From Muribaculaceae bacterium (GTDB taxonomy: Bacteria; Bacteroidota; Bacteroidia; Bacteroidales; Muribaculaceae), in contig JAGBIJ010000036.1 of the NCBI GenBank assembly GCA_017935045.1, positions 1 through 64,000 on the forward strand: a stretch of 64,000 nt of DNA, in the 5' to 3' direction. Below the pieces are notes generated by a model, which was given only the letters and a program-made list of their open reading frames with translations, was not told the origin of the DNA and did not search any database. A program made the translations under genes and the position numbers. How positions within the stretch are numbered: the stretch's first letter is position 1; each line of letters begins with the position of its first letter. This document shows, in pieces, positions 26,515 through 36,300 of the stretch.

Positions 26515-26816
26515 AGACTTTTGCGCCATAGGGCGCCGCATGAAGGGGCTGTGCCGGCTGCTGCCGGTGTAGCGTCTTGCTTTTTTATTGTAAACGGAGC
26601 GATGCCAGAGCGGCATCACGGTCTTGACAGGGCGAGGCATTACCGGCCCTGATCGCTCGGCTTGCGCCGGCGCCTGTATGGCCGTCTTGTGTCCGGCGCC
26701 GCTCCACCATGTAGAACATTCAAACACTAATCAAAACTTGTGCGAAATGCGGTTCGCGGCCGGATATCGGGTCCGGCAGGCGCGTGTCGTGTGCGCACAC
26801 AAACTGTTTTATTGCA
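26515..26816 (+). other. Long structured leader upstream of greA (or unrecognised small RNA)
   Basis: About 300 bases without a gene. Several hairpins are possible: GCGCC/GGCGC (about 26523-26536), CCGGC/GCCGG (about 26554-26567) followed by TTTTTT at 26581-26586, GATGCC/GGCATC (about 26601-26617), AGGGC/GCCCT (about 26629-26650), and GGCGCC/GGCGCC (about 26689-26699 outer pair). GAGCGAT near 26597 can also close with ATCGCTC near 26652. I recognise no known RNA family. Confidence 0.45.
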
Positions 26817-27281
26817 ATGGCAACTTATCTTACCCAGGAAGGGTACAACAAAAAAATGGAGGAGCTGTCGGCTCTTGAAGCCCAGCGCCCCGCCATAAAG
26901 CAGGCTATCGCCGAGGCCCGCGACAAGGGAGACCTCTCTGAGAACGCTGAGTATGACGCCGCCAAGGAGGCTCAGGGTCTGCTTGAAATGAAGATAGCAA
27001 AGCTCAAGGAGCTTGTGGCTACGGCCCGCATCATCGATGACTCCAAGCTCAATACTGAGGAAGTGCAGCTGCTCAACACCGTGACCATCAAAAATCTGGC
27101 CAACGGTATGACCATGACTTACACCATTGTGACCGAGAATGAGTCCAATCTGCGTGAGCACAAGATCGCATCCAGCACTCCGATAGCTCAGGGCCTGCTC
27201 GGCCATAAGGTGGGCGACAAGGTGCAGATACAGGCTCCCGTGGGTATCATGAATTTTGAAATCATCAAGATAGAAATCTGA
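26817..27281 (+). CDS. greA: Transcription elongation factor GreA
   Basis: 154 residues from ATG 26817; an earlier in-frame ATG (26784) would add an atypical N-terminus. GreA enters the RNA polymerase secondary channel and stimulates cleavage of backtracked RNA. The coiled-coil tip with acidic residues is DKGDLSENAEYDAAKE, and the C-terminal FKBP-like domain ends in GDKVQIQAPVG. Followed by the HIT gene after 11 bases. Confidence 0.96.
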   Translation: MATYLTQEGYNKKMEELSALEAQRPAIKQAIAEARDKGDLSENAEYDAAKEAQGLLEMKIAKLKELVATARIIDDSKLNTEEVQLLNTVTIKNLANGMTMTYTIVTENESNLREHKIASSTPIAQGLLGHKVGDKVQIQAPVGIMNFEIIKIEI

Positions 27282-27292
27282 TTCCTACGGCC

Positions 27293-27685
27293 ATGACTAT
27301 ATTCTCACGTATCATCAATGGCGAGATTCCTTGCTACAAGATAGCCGAGGACGACCGCTTCTTCGCTTTTCTCGACATCAATCCCGTCAACTGGGGCCAT
27401 ACGCTCGTAGTGCCTAAGCGCGAGGAGGATTATATCTTCGATCTCGCCGACGACGAGCTGGCGGACATGATGCTTTTTGCCAAGCGCGTGGCGCACGCGA
27501 TGAAGAAAGCGCTTCCCTGCCGCAAGATAGGTGTCACGGTACTCGGCCTGGAGGTGCCTCACGCCCATATCCATCTGGTTCCGCTCAAGAGCGAGGGCGA
27601 CATGGACTTCCATAAGAAGATATCTGATCCCGACCCCGAGAAGATGAAGCAGATAGCCAACGCCATAACAGCTGAGTTCGAGTAA
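27293..27685 (+). CDS. HIT family nucleotide-binding protein (HinT-like)
   Basis: 130 residues. The histidine triad is HAHIHL (90-95) preceded by a 90-residue HinT-like core starting TIFSRIINGEIPCYKIAED. HinT proteins hydrolyse AMP-linked substrates such as aminoacyl-adenylates and adenosine phosphoramidates. Co-transcribed with greA, as in many Bacteroidetes. The stop codon is 8 bases from an inserted repeat element. Confidence 0.93.
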   Translation: MTIFSRIINGEIPCYKIAEDDRFFAFLDINPVNWGHTLVVPKREEDYIFDLADDELADMMLFAKRVAHAMKKALPCRKIGVTVLGLEVPHAHIHLVPLKSEGDMDFHKKISDPDPEKMKQIANAITAEFE

Positions 27686-27693
27686 TCGAGTAA

Positions 27694-28014
27694 GAGGGTG
27701 TTTAATAAAAAACGTTAATTATGGGCGACGGATTTTCAGTCAGAATCCGGTTAAGACGAAGGAGCATAGCGGGCTATGCGACTGAGACGCGGCCGGATTA
27801 TGGCGAAAATCCGGCGGGCATTAACTATTGTTTTTACATTCAACCCTCATTTATTAATATTTTTAACTTTATCAAAGTTACTTCCGGACTCGGAATCGCA
27901 AATGTATTTCGCCCTTTGTCTCAGTCGCATAGCCCGCTATGCTCCCTCGCCTGCATGGCAAAATCCAAGTTGCGCTTCCGACCCATAATTAACGTTTTTT
28001 ATTAAAACACCCTC
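27694..28014. mobile_element. 321-bp inverted-repeat element (probable MITE) with a 3-bp TAA target duplication
   Basis: The left end GAGGGTGTTTAATAAAA (from 27694) and the inverted right end (to 28014) match for about 33 bases with one single-base gap. Flanking TAA is present on both sides (27691-27693 and 28015-28017). Further in, a 28-base block at 27761-27788 recurs inverted and identical at 27918-27945, and each copy contains the perfect small hairpin GCATAGCGGGCTATGC. There is no transposase; the ORF 27721-28005 is made of arm sequence. It sits between the convergent HIT and YqeY genes, and its last base together with the TAA copy forms the TAG stop of the YqeY gene. Confidence 0.75.
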
Positions 28015-28463
28015 TAAGACAGTAATTCCTTGACTTTGGCATTGATGGCGCGGCCCTCGGCGCGGCCGGCCAGACGCTTGGAGGCGATGCCCATCACTTT
28101 GCACATCTCCTTCATCGACGAGGCTCCGGTCTCCGCGATTATGGCGCGAAGCTCGGCCTCCAGCTCCTCGGCGCTCAGCTGCTTGGGCAGGTACTCCTCC
28201 AGCACAGCCGCCTCGGCCAGCTCGCCTTCGGCCAGCTCCGGACGGTTGTTGTCGGTATATATCTTGGCGCTCTCCTTGCGCTGCTTTACCATTTTCACGA
28301 TTATGCCTACCGCCTTCTCGTCAGGCAGCTCGCCATTGGCTCCCTTGGCGGTCTTGGCCTCCAGAAACTCCTTTTTAGCACCGCGCAGAGCCTCCAGACG
28401 CACCTTGTCGCGCGCCAGCATGGCCTTGCGGATGTCTTCGCTCACTTGGTCAAAAAGATTCAT
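28014..28463 (-). CDS. YqeY family protein (GatB/YqeY domain)
   Basis: 149 residues, the normal length for YqeY. Helical bundle with MNLFDQVSEDIRKAMLARDK at the start and the second half MKEMCKVMGIASKRLAGRAEGR; this domain resembles the tRNA-binding tail of GatB, but the free-standing protein has no settled role. The TAG stop (28016-28014) spans the end of the adjoining MITE-like element. Promoter at 28489-28520. Confidence 0.92.
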   Translation of the reverse strand: MNLFDQVSEDIRKAMLARDKVRLEALRGAKKEFLEAKTAKGANGELPDEKAVGIIVKMVKQRKESAKIYTDNNRPELAEGELAEAAVLEEYLPKQLSAEELEAELRAIIAETGASSMKEMCKVMGIASKRLAGRAEGRAINAKVKELLS

Positions 28464-28488
28464 AATTCAGTATCTTGTTATTAACCTG

Positions 28489-28520
28489 CAAAGGTAACAA
28501 TTTTTCGCCACAAAAGCAAA
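28489..28520 (-). promoter_or_regulatory. Promoter of the YqeY gene
   Basis: Minus strand TTTG (28520-28517), 20 bases, TACCTTTG (28496-28489). Full match to TTTG-N20-TAnnTTTG. Confidence 0.7.
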
Positions 28521-28578
28521 CTTCAACCCCGGAGAATATTGCCAGTTGACTCTACATTAGTTCGGAATTGTGCTGAAA

Positions 28579-28610
28579 TTTGCGTAGTTGAAAAAAAAAC
28601 AGTATTTTTG
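28579..28610 (+). promoter_or_regulatory. Promoter of the pseudokinase-GNAT operon
   Basis: TTTG (28579-28582), 20 bases, TATTTTTG (28603-28610), 56 bases before the ATG at 28666. Confidence 0.75.
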
Positions 28611-28665
28611 CACCTTATAATAGGTTAAACTCGTTCAGAGCCACATCATAAAAAAAGTTTAAGGT

Positions 28666-29424
28666 ATGCGTTACGTCAGTAAGGAAGAGAAGAAGATAGA
28701 GTTTGTTGACCCGCAGGGAAAATGGACTGACATGACCCTGTTGCCCGAATGGGAGGAGGAATTTTATGATGTGTACACGGCCAAAAAGCATGGCAAATGG
28801 GTCATGCTCAAGGCTCTCAAGGCCCGCTACCGCGATGACGCCGATTATCGGGCCATGCTTGACAAGGAGTTTGAGACGCGCTATAATCTGGCGCATCCCA
28901 ACATCGTGATGGTCAACGACTATGAGGAGCTCCCCGTATTGGGCCGCTCTATCATTACGGACGATGTCTACGGCTATTCGCTGCGCCGCCTTATAGACGA
29001 GAAGCATCTGACTCCCAAGATTGTGCATCGCCTGGAGACGCAGTTGCTCGATGCTCTGGACTACATCCAGGAAAACCACATAGTGCATCGTCCCATCTCG
29101 CCCGATACCATCATATTTACCGAATACACCGAGAACCTCAAGCTCATAGACGTGGGCTATGACCACCGCGACAAGCTCAGCGCTCAGGACACCGCCGCCG
29201 ATATCAAGGCTTACGGTGAGGTGCTGGATGAGGTGCTTGATCATCTGCCTGCCAGTCTGCCCCGCCTGCGGCGCATAGCCAAGGCCGCGCAAGAGGGGCG
29301 TTACCGTACCATAGCCGACGTAAGGCTCGCCATAGAGCGCCGTTCCTCGGCCGTGATCTACGTCCTGTTGTGTATATTCATCGTAGCCATGACCACCCTG
29401 CTGTGCTGGCTGGCGTTCAAATAA
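28666..29424 (+). CDS. Tail-anchored protein kinase-like protein, probably a pseudokinase
   Basis: 252 residues. A protein-kinase fold is recognisable: possible beta-3 Lys49 (VMLKALK), alpha-C Glu68 before HPNIV (77-81), catalytic-loop region HIVHRPISPDT (138-148), DVG (162-164) in place of DFG. In the catalytic loop the essential Asp, Lys and Asn of HRDxKxxN are Pro143, Ser145 and Thr148, so phosphotransfer is very unlikely although the metal Asp162 remains. A single membrane helix (about 229-249) at the C-terminus anchors it with the kinase-like part in the cytoplasm. The downstream GNAT-like gene starts 17 bases after the stop. Role unknown; perhaps a nucleotide-binding scaffold. Confidence 0.8.
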   Translation: MRYVSKEEKKIEFVDPQGKWTDMTLLPEWEEEFYDVYTAKKHGKWVMLKALKARYRDDADYRAMLDKEFETRYNLAHPNIVMVNDYEELPVLGRSIITDDVYGYSLRRLIDEKHLTPKIVHRLETQLLDALDYIQENHIVHRPISPDTIIFTEYTENLKLIDVGYDHRDKLSAQDTAADIKAYGEVLDEVLDHLPASLPRLRRIAKAAQEGRYRTIADVRLAIERRSSAVIYVLLCIFIVAMTTLLCWLAFK

Positions 29425-29441
29425 CCATCCCGCTTATTCCG

Positions 29442-30569
29442 ATGATTGAAATTAGAGAAATTGAGCCCACGCGTGGCAATCTCAAGAAGTTCACGCAGTT
29501 TCAGATAGACTTATACAAGGGCAACGACTGCTATGTCCCCCCGCTCATTACTGACGACGTCAATACGCTCGACCCGCGCCGCAATCCCGCTTTTGATTTC
29601 TGCGAATCGGCCTATTTCATGGCTTACCGCGATGGCAAACCGGTGGGGCGTATAGCCGCCATTATCAACAGGCAGGTCAATCTCAAGCAGGGCGAGCACG
29701 TATGCCGATTCGGATTTGTCGACTTTATCGATGATGACGAAGTGTCGGCCGCTCTGTTCAAGGCGGCGGCCGACTGGGGCCGCTCAAAAGGGATGGACAC
29801 TTTGGTCGGGCCGCTCGGATTCACTGACCTCGACCACGAGGGCATGCTCGTCGATGGTTTCGACGAGCTGTCGACTATGGCTACCATCTACAATTATCCC
29901 TATTATCCCGTTCATCTGGAGAAGCTCGGATTCAAGCAGGCCAACGAGTGGCTTGAGTTTGTCATGGACGTGCCCGACGCCATCCCCGACAAATACAACC
30001 GCATAGCCGAGATAGTGAAGAAGAAGTTCGGGCTGCGTGTGCTGAAGTACACCTCGCGCAAGCGCATAAAAGAGGAGTACGGCCACGCCTTGTTTGAGCT
30101 TATCAACGAGGCATACGCCGATCTCTATGGCTACTCTACGCTTACGCCGCGTCAGATAGACTATTATGTAGACCAGTATATCTCGCTGCTCAACCTCGAT
30201 CTAGTCACTCTCGTGGTGGACCGCGAGGACAAGCTCGTAGGCGTGGGTATCTCAATGCAGAGTATGAGCCGCGCGCTCCAGAAGTCGCGTGGCCGGCTGT
30301 TCCCATTCGGGTGGATACCGCTGCTCAAGGGGCTGAAGGGCAAGAACGACCGCGTGGACCTGCTGCTTGTGGCCGTCAAGCCCGAGTACCAGAGCAAGGG
30401 GGTCAATGCCCTGCTTTTCCAGGACCTTATCCCCCATTACCAGCGGCTGGGCTTCAAGTGGGCCGAGAGCAATCCGGAGATGGCTGACAACGCCAAGGTG
30501 CAGAGCCAGTGGGAATACTTCAAACGCCGCCAGCACCGACGCCGCATCGCCGTCAGCAAAAAGATTTAG
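29442..30569 (+). CDS. GNAT-like acyltransferase family protein of unknown substrate
   Basis: 375 residues from ATG 29442. An earlier in-frame ATG (29370) would overlap the pseudokinase gene. The protein has two GNAT-like halves; the second contains VDLLLVAVKPEYQSKGVNALLF, which corresponds to the acetyl-CoA pyrophosphate loop region (usual Q/R-x-x-G-x-G/A, here QSKGVN). The first half with YFMAYRDGKPVGRIAAI resembles a GNAT beta-hairpin. Homologues occur widely in Bacteroidetes as N-acetyltransferases without known substrate. Terminator downstream at 30610-30657. Confidence 0.75.
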   Translation: MIEIREIEPTRGNLKKFTQFQIDLYKGNDCYVPPLITDDVNTLDPRRNPAFDFCESAYFMAYRDGKPVGRIAAIINRQVNLKQGEHVCRFGFVDFIDDDEVSAALFKAAADWGRSKGMDTLVGPLGFTDLDHEGMLVDGFDELSTMATIYNYPYYPVHLEKLGFKQANEWLEFVMDVPDAIPDKYNRIAEIVKKKFGLRVLKYTSRKRIKEEYGHALFELINEAYADLYGYSTLTPRQIDYYVDQYISLLNLDLVTLVVDREDKLVGVGISMQSMSRALQKSRGRLFPFGWIPLLKGLKGKNDRVDLLLVAVKPEYQSKGVNALLFQDLIPHYQRLGFKWAESNPEMADNAKVQSQWEYFKRRQHRRRIAVSKKI

Positions 30570-30609
30570 AGCCTGTCTTAAAAACAAGCCTTTTTTCCGC
30601 CATTATACT

Positions 30610-30657
30610 GCACTCCGAAAGTCCTTTATATGACTTTCGGGGTGCGGTTTCTTTCTT
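30610..30657 (+). terminator. Terminator after the GNAT gene
   Basis: GCACTCCGAAAGTC (30610-30623) pairs with GACTTTCGGGGTGC (30632-30645) over 14 positions (one G-U), followed by GGTTTCTTTCTT. Confidence 0.85.
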
Positions 30658-31059
30658 ATAGATGGCGGCAAAACGTCAGCAGCCTGCTATATTGACATTA
30701 TATTTCACAGCAACTGTTCACACTCCCATATCATACTTTGCGGAAATCTGCGTATTATGCTGTGCCGATTCCCGCATTATTTCCGCGTGTATTAAATTAT
30801 TTTAAGAGATTGTATGAAAGAATTGTGATTTGTATTTACTCGTATATCAATGGCTTATATTGTCGTGAGATGGGAAATTGCGATGAAAGCTTGTTAATTT
30901 AACCTGTATCTCTGGATTTTTTAAAAAATTTTTATTAAATTTGCACTTACAGAAATTACGCGTTTACAAACTTTCTTTGAAAAGCTGACGGAATCTATTG
31001 CTGCTTGCCTTACCGTTTGTATTGTACGAGGTTCCGGCGCTTTGTTAAAATATTGGATT
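30658..31059. other. Gene-free region before the M6 protease operon
   Basis: About 400 A/T-rich bases. It contains a -7 element TAAATTTG (30936-30943) without a clear -33 partner, and no ORF or RNA that I can support. The leader to the ATG at 31060 would be about 110 bases. Confidence 0.45.
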
Positions 31060-33393
31060 ATGAAGATACTGACAAGATATATTCCCGCTCTCTTACTGTC
31101 GTGTATGGCATGTCCGGCTAATGGCGTGCCTGCCCATCCCGGCGTACGTACGGTGGTCAATCCGGACGGCAGCATCTTGACCCTGCGGTTGCTGGGCGAC
31201 GAGTACGGACATGTCACGGTCGATGACCGTGGCCGCGAGGTGGTCATGGGCGCCGACGGCTTTTGGCGCCCTACACAGCGCGATCCGCGCCGCGTGCTCG
31301 CACGCCGTGACCGCGTCAGTGGCCGCCGCGTACGTCAGGTCAGCCGCCCGGCCTTTCCGAGTACGGGAAAGACGCGCTCGCTGGTGGTGCTCGTAGACTT
31401 CCCCGATATAGAGTTCTCCACACCCGACATTTACCGGGAGATATACGAGATGCTCAATCTGCCCGGTTTCGACCGCCGCGAGCATATCGGTTGCGCCGCC
31501 GACTATTTCCGCGCTCAGTCACAAGGTCAGTTTGACCCCTCGTTTGATGTTTACGGGCCGGTGCGGGCCTCGCATCCCGCCACTTACTATGGAGAGAATG
31601 ATGCCAACGGCGACGACATGCGGGCCCACGAGCTGGCGATAGAGCTGTGCCGTAAGCTGGACGGCGATGTGGATTTCAGTCAGTATGACATGGACGGCGA
31701 CGGTCTGATAGACAACCTCTACTTCTTCTATGCCGGCTACGGTGAGAACTTCGCCGGCAACCGGGCTTCCTGGATATGGCCCCATGCCGCGCACATCGAC
31801 GAGTGGGGCATACCGGCCGAGAGCCGCACTTTCGATGGCAAGACACTCAACAGCTACGGCTGCTGTGCCGAGCTGTACGGCTCTACGGGCAACGACATCG
31901 CGGCCATCGGCACTTTCTGCCATGAGTTCAGCCATATTCTGGGTCTGCCGGACTTCTATGACGTGAATTACTCCATAGACGGCAGCGGCAACCATCCCGA
32001 CCAGTGGGACATCATGGCCTCCGGCTCCTATCTGCCCCAGACGCGCAACTGCGGCGCCGTACCGGCCGGTTATTCCGCTGTCGAGCGGTGGCTGATGGGA
32101 TGGGCCGATATGGAGGAGATTTCGGCTCCGCAGGCCGTCATCCTGCCTCCCCTCCAGTCCTCGGCGCAGTCTGTGCGCATCTCTACGGCAGACCCTGACG
32201 AGTTCTTCGTGCTGGAAAACCGTCAGCAGAGCGGCTATGATCGCTTTTTGCCTTACCATGGCATGCTCGTATGGCATGTGGATCGCCGCAAGGACGCATA
32301 TATCAATGTGACCGTCGGCGACGAGAACATGAATCTGTCATGCGCCGATGCATGGGAGCTGGAGTATAATGCCGTCAACAGCAACGCTTCTCACCAGTGC
32401 CTGGAGATAGAGAAGGCTTCGGGCAACGATGGAGGCAAGTCTACTCAGGACACTCCGTTCCCGGGACGGCAGCTCAGAACCGCGTTTACCGACGAGACCG
32501 ACCCGTCGATGAGGTCGTGGAGCGGCGTGGCTACAGGCAAACCTGTTACCGGCATAGCCGAGCGCGACGGCGACATCCGATTTGATTTCATGGGGGGCGG
32601 CGACCCTGTCGTTGTGACAGCTCTCGAGGCCGGAGAGATTACCAAGACATCATTTGTGGCACGCTGGGAGCCTTCCGGAAAAGCGACCGAGGGGTACACT
32701 GTGAAGCTCTACGGCGTGGAGCGCGACCTTGACCCCGATGCCGTGACTCTGGATGCCCGCTTCGCCTCGCTACCACAGGGCTGGACTTGCGAAGGAGAGT
32801 CCTCGTACAGCGGCGACGCTGTTACGCTGGGCGGCGCCAAGGCGAGCAGCCTGACCACCCCGCGACTCGACTTGAGCAAGGGCGGCACTTTGACAGTCAG
32901 GGCCTCCCAGGCCGGGGAAGCGGCCGCTACACTGAAGATATACGCCGGCGACGAACTGATAGAGCAGTATATACCTACGGCGCAACCATCGGACTACGTG
33001 ATAGAACTTGACGGAATACAGGCCGAGACGCTCACTCTGGCCGTAGATCGCCGCAAAGCTGTAAAGATTGGGCGCGTGACGCTGCGGCAGGAGGCTGAGA
33101 GCCTGGAGCTGACTCCCGTGCAGACTGTCGGCGAGCCGGGTGTCAGCCATCTGTTCGCCGGACTGGAGCCCGGCAAGGAGTATGCTTACCGGGTGTCGGC
33201 GCGCGGCTATGCGTCCAGCGATTCGCAGCCCGTATTTGTGAGGCTTGACGCAGACGTGGCTCTGGATGATGCTTCTGTCCGGAGCGCTCCGGCTGCCTGC
33301 TATACTATCGGGGGCTTCAGAGTCCGCGAGCCGCAGCCCGGCGGAATATATATATGGAAACAAGGAACCAAAATAATCAAATTTAAAAAATGA
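31060..33393 (+). CDS. M6 family secreted zinc metalloprotease with C-terminal accessory domains
   Basis: 777 residues from ATG 31060 (start of the signal peptide; in-frame ATG 18 bases earlier is less likely). The M6 (immune-inhibitor-A-like) catalytic domain has HEFSH (288-292) followed by GLPDFYD, and an upstream calcium-binding-like DMDGDGLIDNLYFFYAG (210-226). After about residue 520 there are FN3-like and jelly-roll-like domains, then a short tail (YTIGGFRVREPQPGGIYIW) shared with other secreted proteins here. Likely cell-surface or secreted and degrades host or dietary protein. Its TGA overlaps the ATG of the next gene (ATGA), so the three genes to 38553 form one operon. Confidence 0.9.
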   Translation: MKILTRYIPALLLSCMACPANGVPAHPGVRTVVNPDGSILTLRLLGDEYGHVTVDDRGREVVMGADGFWRPTQRDPRRVLARRDRVSGRRVRQVSRPAFPSTGKTRSLVVLVDFPDIEFSTPDIYREIYEMLNLPGFDRREHIGCAADYFRAQSQGQFDPSFDVYGPVRASHPATYYGENDANGDDMRAHELAIELCRKLDGDVDFSQYDMDGDGLIDNLYFFYAGYGENFAGNRASWIWPHAAHIDEWGIPAESRTFDGKTLNSYGCCAELYGSTGNDIAAIGTFCHEFSHILGLPDFYDVNYSIDGSGNHPDQWDIMASGSYLPQTRNCGAVPAGYSAVERWLMGWADMEEISAPQAVILPPLQSSAQSVRISTADPDEFFVLENRQQSGYDRFLPYHGMLVWHVDRRKDAYINVTVGDENMNLSCADAWELEYNAVNSNASHQCLEIEKASGNDGGKSTQDTPFPGRQLRTAFTDETDPSMRSWSGVATGKPVTGIAERDGDIRFDFMGGGDPVVVTALEAGEITKTSFVARWEPSGKATEGYTVKLYGVERDLDPDAVTLDARFASLPQGWTCEGESSYSGDAVTLGGAKASSLTTPRLDLSKGGTLTVRASQAGEAAATLKIYAGDELIEQYIPTAQPSDYVIELDGIQAETLTLAVDRRKAVKIGRVTLRQEAESLELTPVQTVGEPGVSHLFAGLEPGKEYAYRVSARGYASSDSQPVFVRLDADVALDDASVRSAPAACYTIGGFRVREPQPGGIYIWKQGTKIIKFKK

Positions 33394-36300
33394 GAAAACT
33401 CTACTTCGCTCTAAGCGTGGCTCTTGCATTGTCAGCAAGCTCGCCACAGGTGTCGGCGCAGACGGCTGAGCTCCCGTACGAGATCAGTTTCAACTCCGAC
33501 AATTACAACACATGGACGGCCGTGGACGACGGCAAGTATCCCAATGAGGCCAACTGGAAGAATCTGGCCTGGATGTGGAACAACAACAGCTGGTGGTACA
33601 GTCTGACCAGCGCCGGCAAGGAGGCTTCCGACGATTGGGTCATATCTCCTGCGTTCGCCATAGAAAAGGACACACAGTACGAGATTACCTATCGCGTGGA
33701 TCGCTACACCGGCGACAAGATGTCTCTGACTTTGGAGCTTGTCGACGGTACGGGCAATCCTCAGTCGCTGCAGGTCATAGACACCTGGACCATGTCAGAG
33801 GACAAAGGCAAGGACAAGACCTTGACCTTTACTTCGGGACATGCCGGCAATCTATATGTAGGTTTGCACCAGACCGACATTTATCCCGGCAGCGCGGTAA
33901 AAGTTCAGTTCAAGTCATTCGCCATCAAGGCTCTGTCGAAGGCTACGGCTCCTGCAGCCGTCACTGACCTTACGGTCGTGCCCGGCGAGAAGGGCGCCGC
34001 CACCGCCACCATCAGCTTCAAGGCTCCCGAGCTGGATGCCGAGGGCAATGCCCTGAAGAAAACCGTGAAGGTCAGCCTGTACCGCGAGGATGAGGCCGAG
34101 CCCTTCTATACAAGCGGAGACATGGCCGCCGGCGAAACCGGTTCGACTGTGGACAACACCGCCCTTACAGGCGCCACCTGGTATGTGGCCAAGGCTGTCA
34201 ACGCCGGCGGCGAGAGCGTGGAGACCCGCGCTGAGGCCTGGATTGGAGAAGACGAGCCTTTGGCTGTCGGCGCGCTGGAGATAAGCGTCGGCGGAAAGCC
34301 GTCGCTGAGCTGGACAGTCCCCGCCGGCGGCGTGCATGACGGATATGTCAATGTCGACGGACTCAAATACAGTGTGAGCCGCGTAATCGACGGCCAGCTT
34401 ACAAAGGCGGGCGAGGTGTCGGTAACCTCGTTTACCGACTCCGAGCTTGACGACTCGGTTCAGGCCAATGTCTCCTATCAGGTAGTGGCTGTAAGCAGCG
34501 CCGGTCCGGGCGCTCCCTCGCAGACCGGCGCCGTAAACGTCGGCCCGCAGTTGCAGTTGCCCTTCTCCGAATCTTTTGCCGAAACTAAGTACACCACTTC
34601 CCCCTGGATGCAGCAGACCGTGAAGAACGCCGAGGGCGCCACATACGAACCCTCCTGGGAGCTGCTGGCAAGCAAGACGATGCAGGTCAACGCCACTGAC
34701 GACAATCCCGACGGCGAGACCGTGACCATCGCCTCTCAGGACACTGACCAGGGCATGCTGCAGTTCCTCCCCACGGGCCAGTGGAAAAACTATTGCGAGA
34801 GTCGCCTTGTCATGCCGGCCATAGACATGACCGGACTGCTCAATCCTGTGCTTACGTTCTATATCTTCCGCGAGAACTGGAACACCAAGGATCCCGCCAC
34901 TCAAGACGGACGCAACGATGACTACATCACTGTCGCTGCCCGCAGCGAGAACGGCGACTTTGTCGCTGCCGAGGGAGAATTCCACCGCTTCGGCAACCAG
35001 AACGCCTGGGAGCTATGCGAGGTGCCTCTCTATCGGTTTGCCGGCAAGGGACGCGTGCAGGTGGCTCTCGTGGGTCACGGCGTGGGTACGCCCATGTATG
35101 TAGACAATATCCAGATAGTGGAGCGTACGGCCTACGACCTGGCCGTCGTTGACTTCTCCGCTCCCGAACGCGTACGCGTGGGCGAGCCTTCCGGCATAAG
35201 CATGACTGTAAAGAACAATGGCGGCATGACCGTATCAGGTTACAAAGCAGAGCTTTACAGCGACGGCGCCCTTGTAGCCAGCGAGGATGGCGCCGACATA
35301 GCTCCGGGCAAGACCGGCGTGATACGTTTCGACTATACTCCTGTCAATGGCGATGAGGCGGCCGAGGCTGTCTTCCAGGCCAAGATAACCTATGACAAGG
35401 ATCAGGATATGAGCAACAACGAGTCGCAGACCGCCAAGGTGGCCATTACAGCGGCCTTGCTTCCGGCTGTCGATGATCTGAAGGCAGTAGTCGACGGAGC
35501 GAAAGTGAAACTCACATGGGGCAAAGCCGACTATCTCCCCGCCGAGACACTGGTGGAGACTGACGGATTCGAGACTTACGAGCCATTTGCCATCGACAGC
35601 TTCGGCGACTTCATGAGCTATGACCTCGACGGCAGAATCACTGTCGGAATTACCGGCCTGACCTATCCGAACGCCGGCGAGAAAATGGCTTGCCAGATTA
35701 TGACTCCCGCTATGACAGACATTGATCCCGAGGAGCTGCCGCTCTGGGCCGCGCATGGCGGCGCCAGCATGGTCGTCTTCCCGCAGGCTACCTCCGCAAC
35801 CGGGGACGTCAGCTCCAACGACTGGCTCGTCTTCCCCGCTCTGAGCGGCAACGCCCAGACTGTCAAGATGTGGGTGCGCTCGGTCAATTCAGACAGCTAT
35901 CCCGAATATGTACTCGGTTATTACGCCACTACAGCCAATCCGACCAGTGCCGACGACTTCCTGCCGTGCCCCGGTTCCGAGGCTTCGTACGCGGTGCCCG
36001 CAGCCTGGACACAGATTGACTACACCGTGCCCGCCGGCGCCAAGTATTTCGCTTTGCGCCATATCTCCCAGAGCGGATACATGCTGATGCTCGACGATAT
36101 CACTTACCAGCGTGCCGTACCCGCCATCACGCCTGACGGATACAATGTATATTGCAACGGCGAGAAAGTGAACGCCGAGCCTGTGGCTGTCTGCGAGTTC
36201 GACCATTCGCCCGCCGATGGCAAGGCCAGCTACTGCGTGACCGCTGTCTACGGCGGCAAGGAATCCACGTCCAGCAACGTGGCCGAAGTTACCGTCTTAG

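Noticed and set aside
27721..28005. 94-codon ORF within the inverted-repeat element
   Set aside because: Made of arm sequence with no coding character; no transposase motif.
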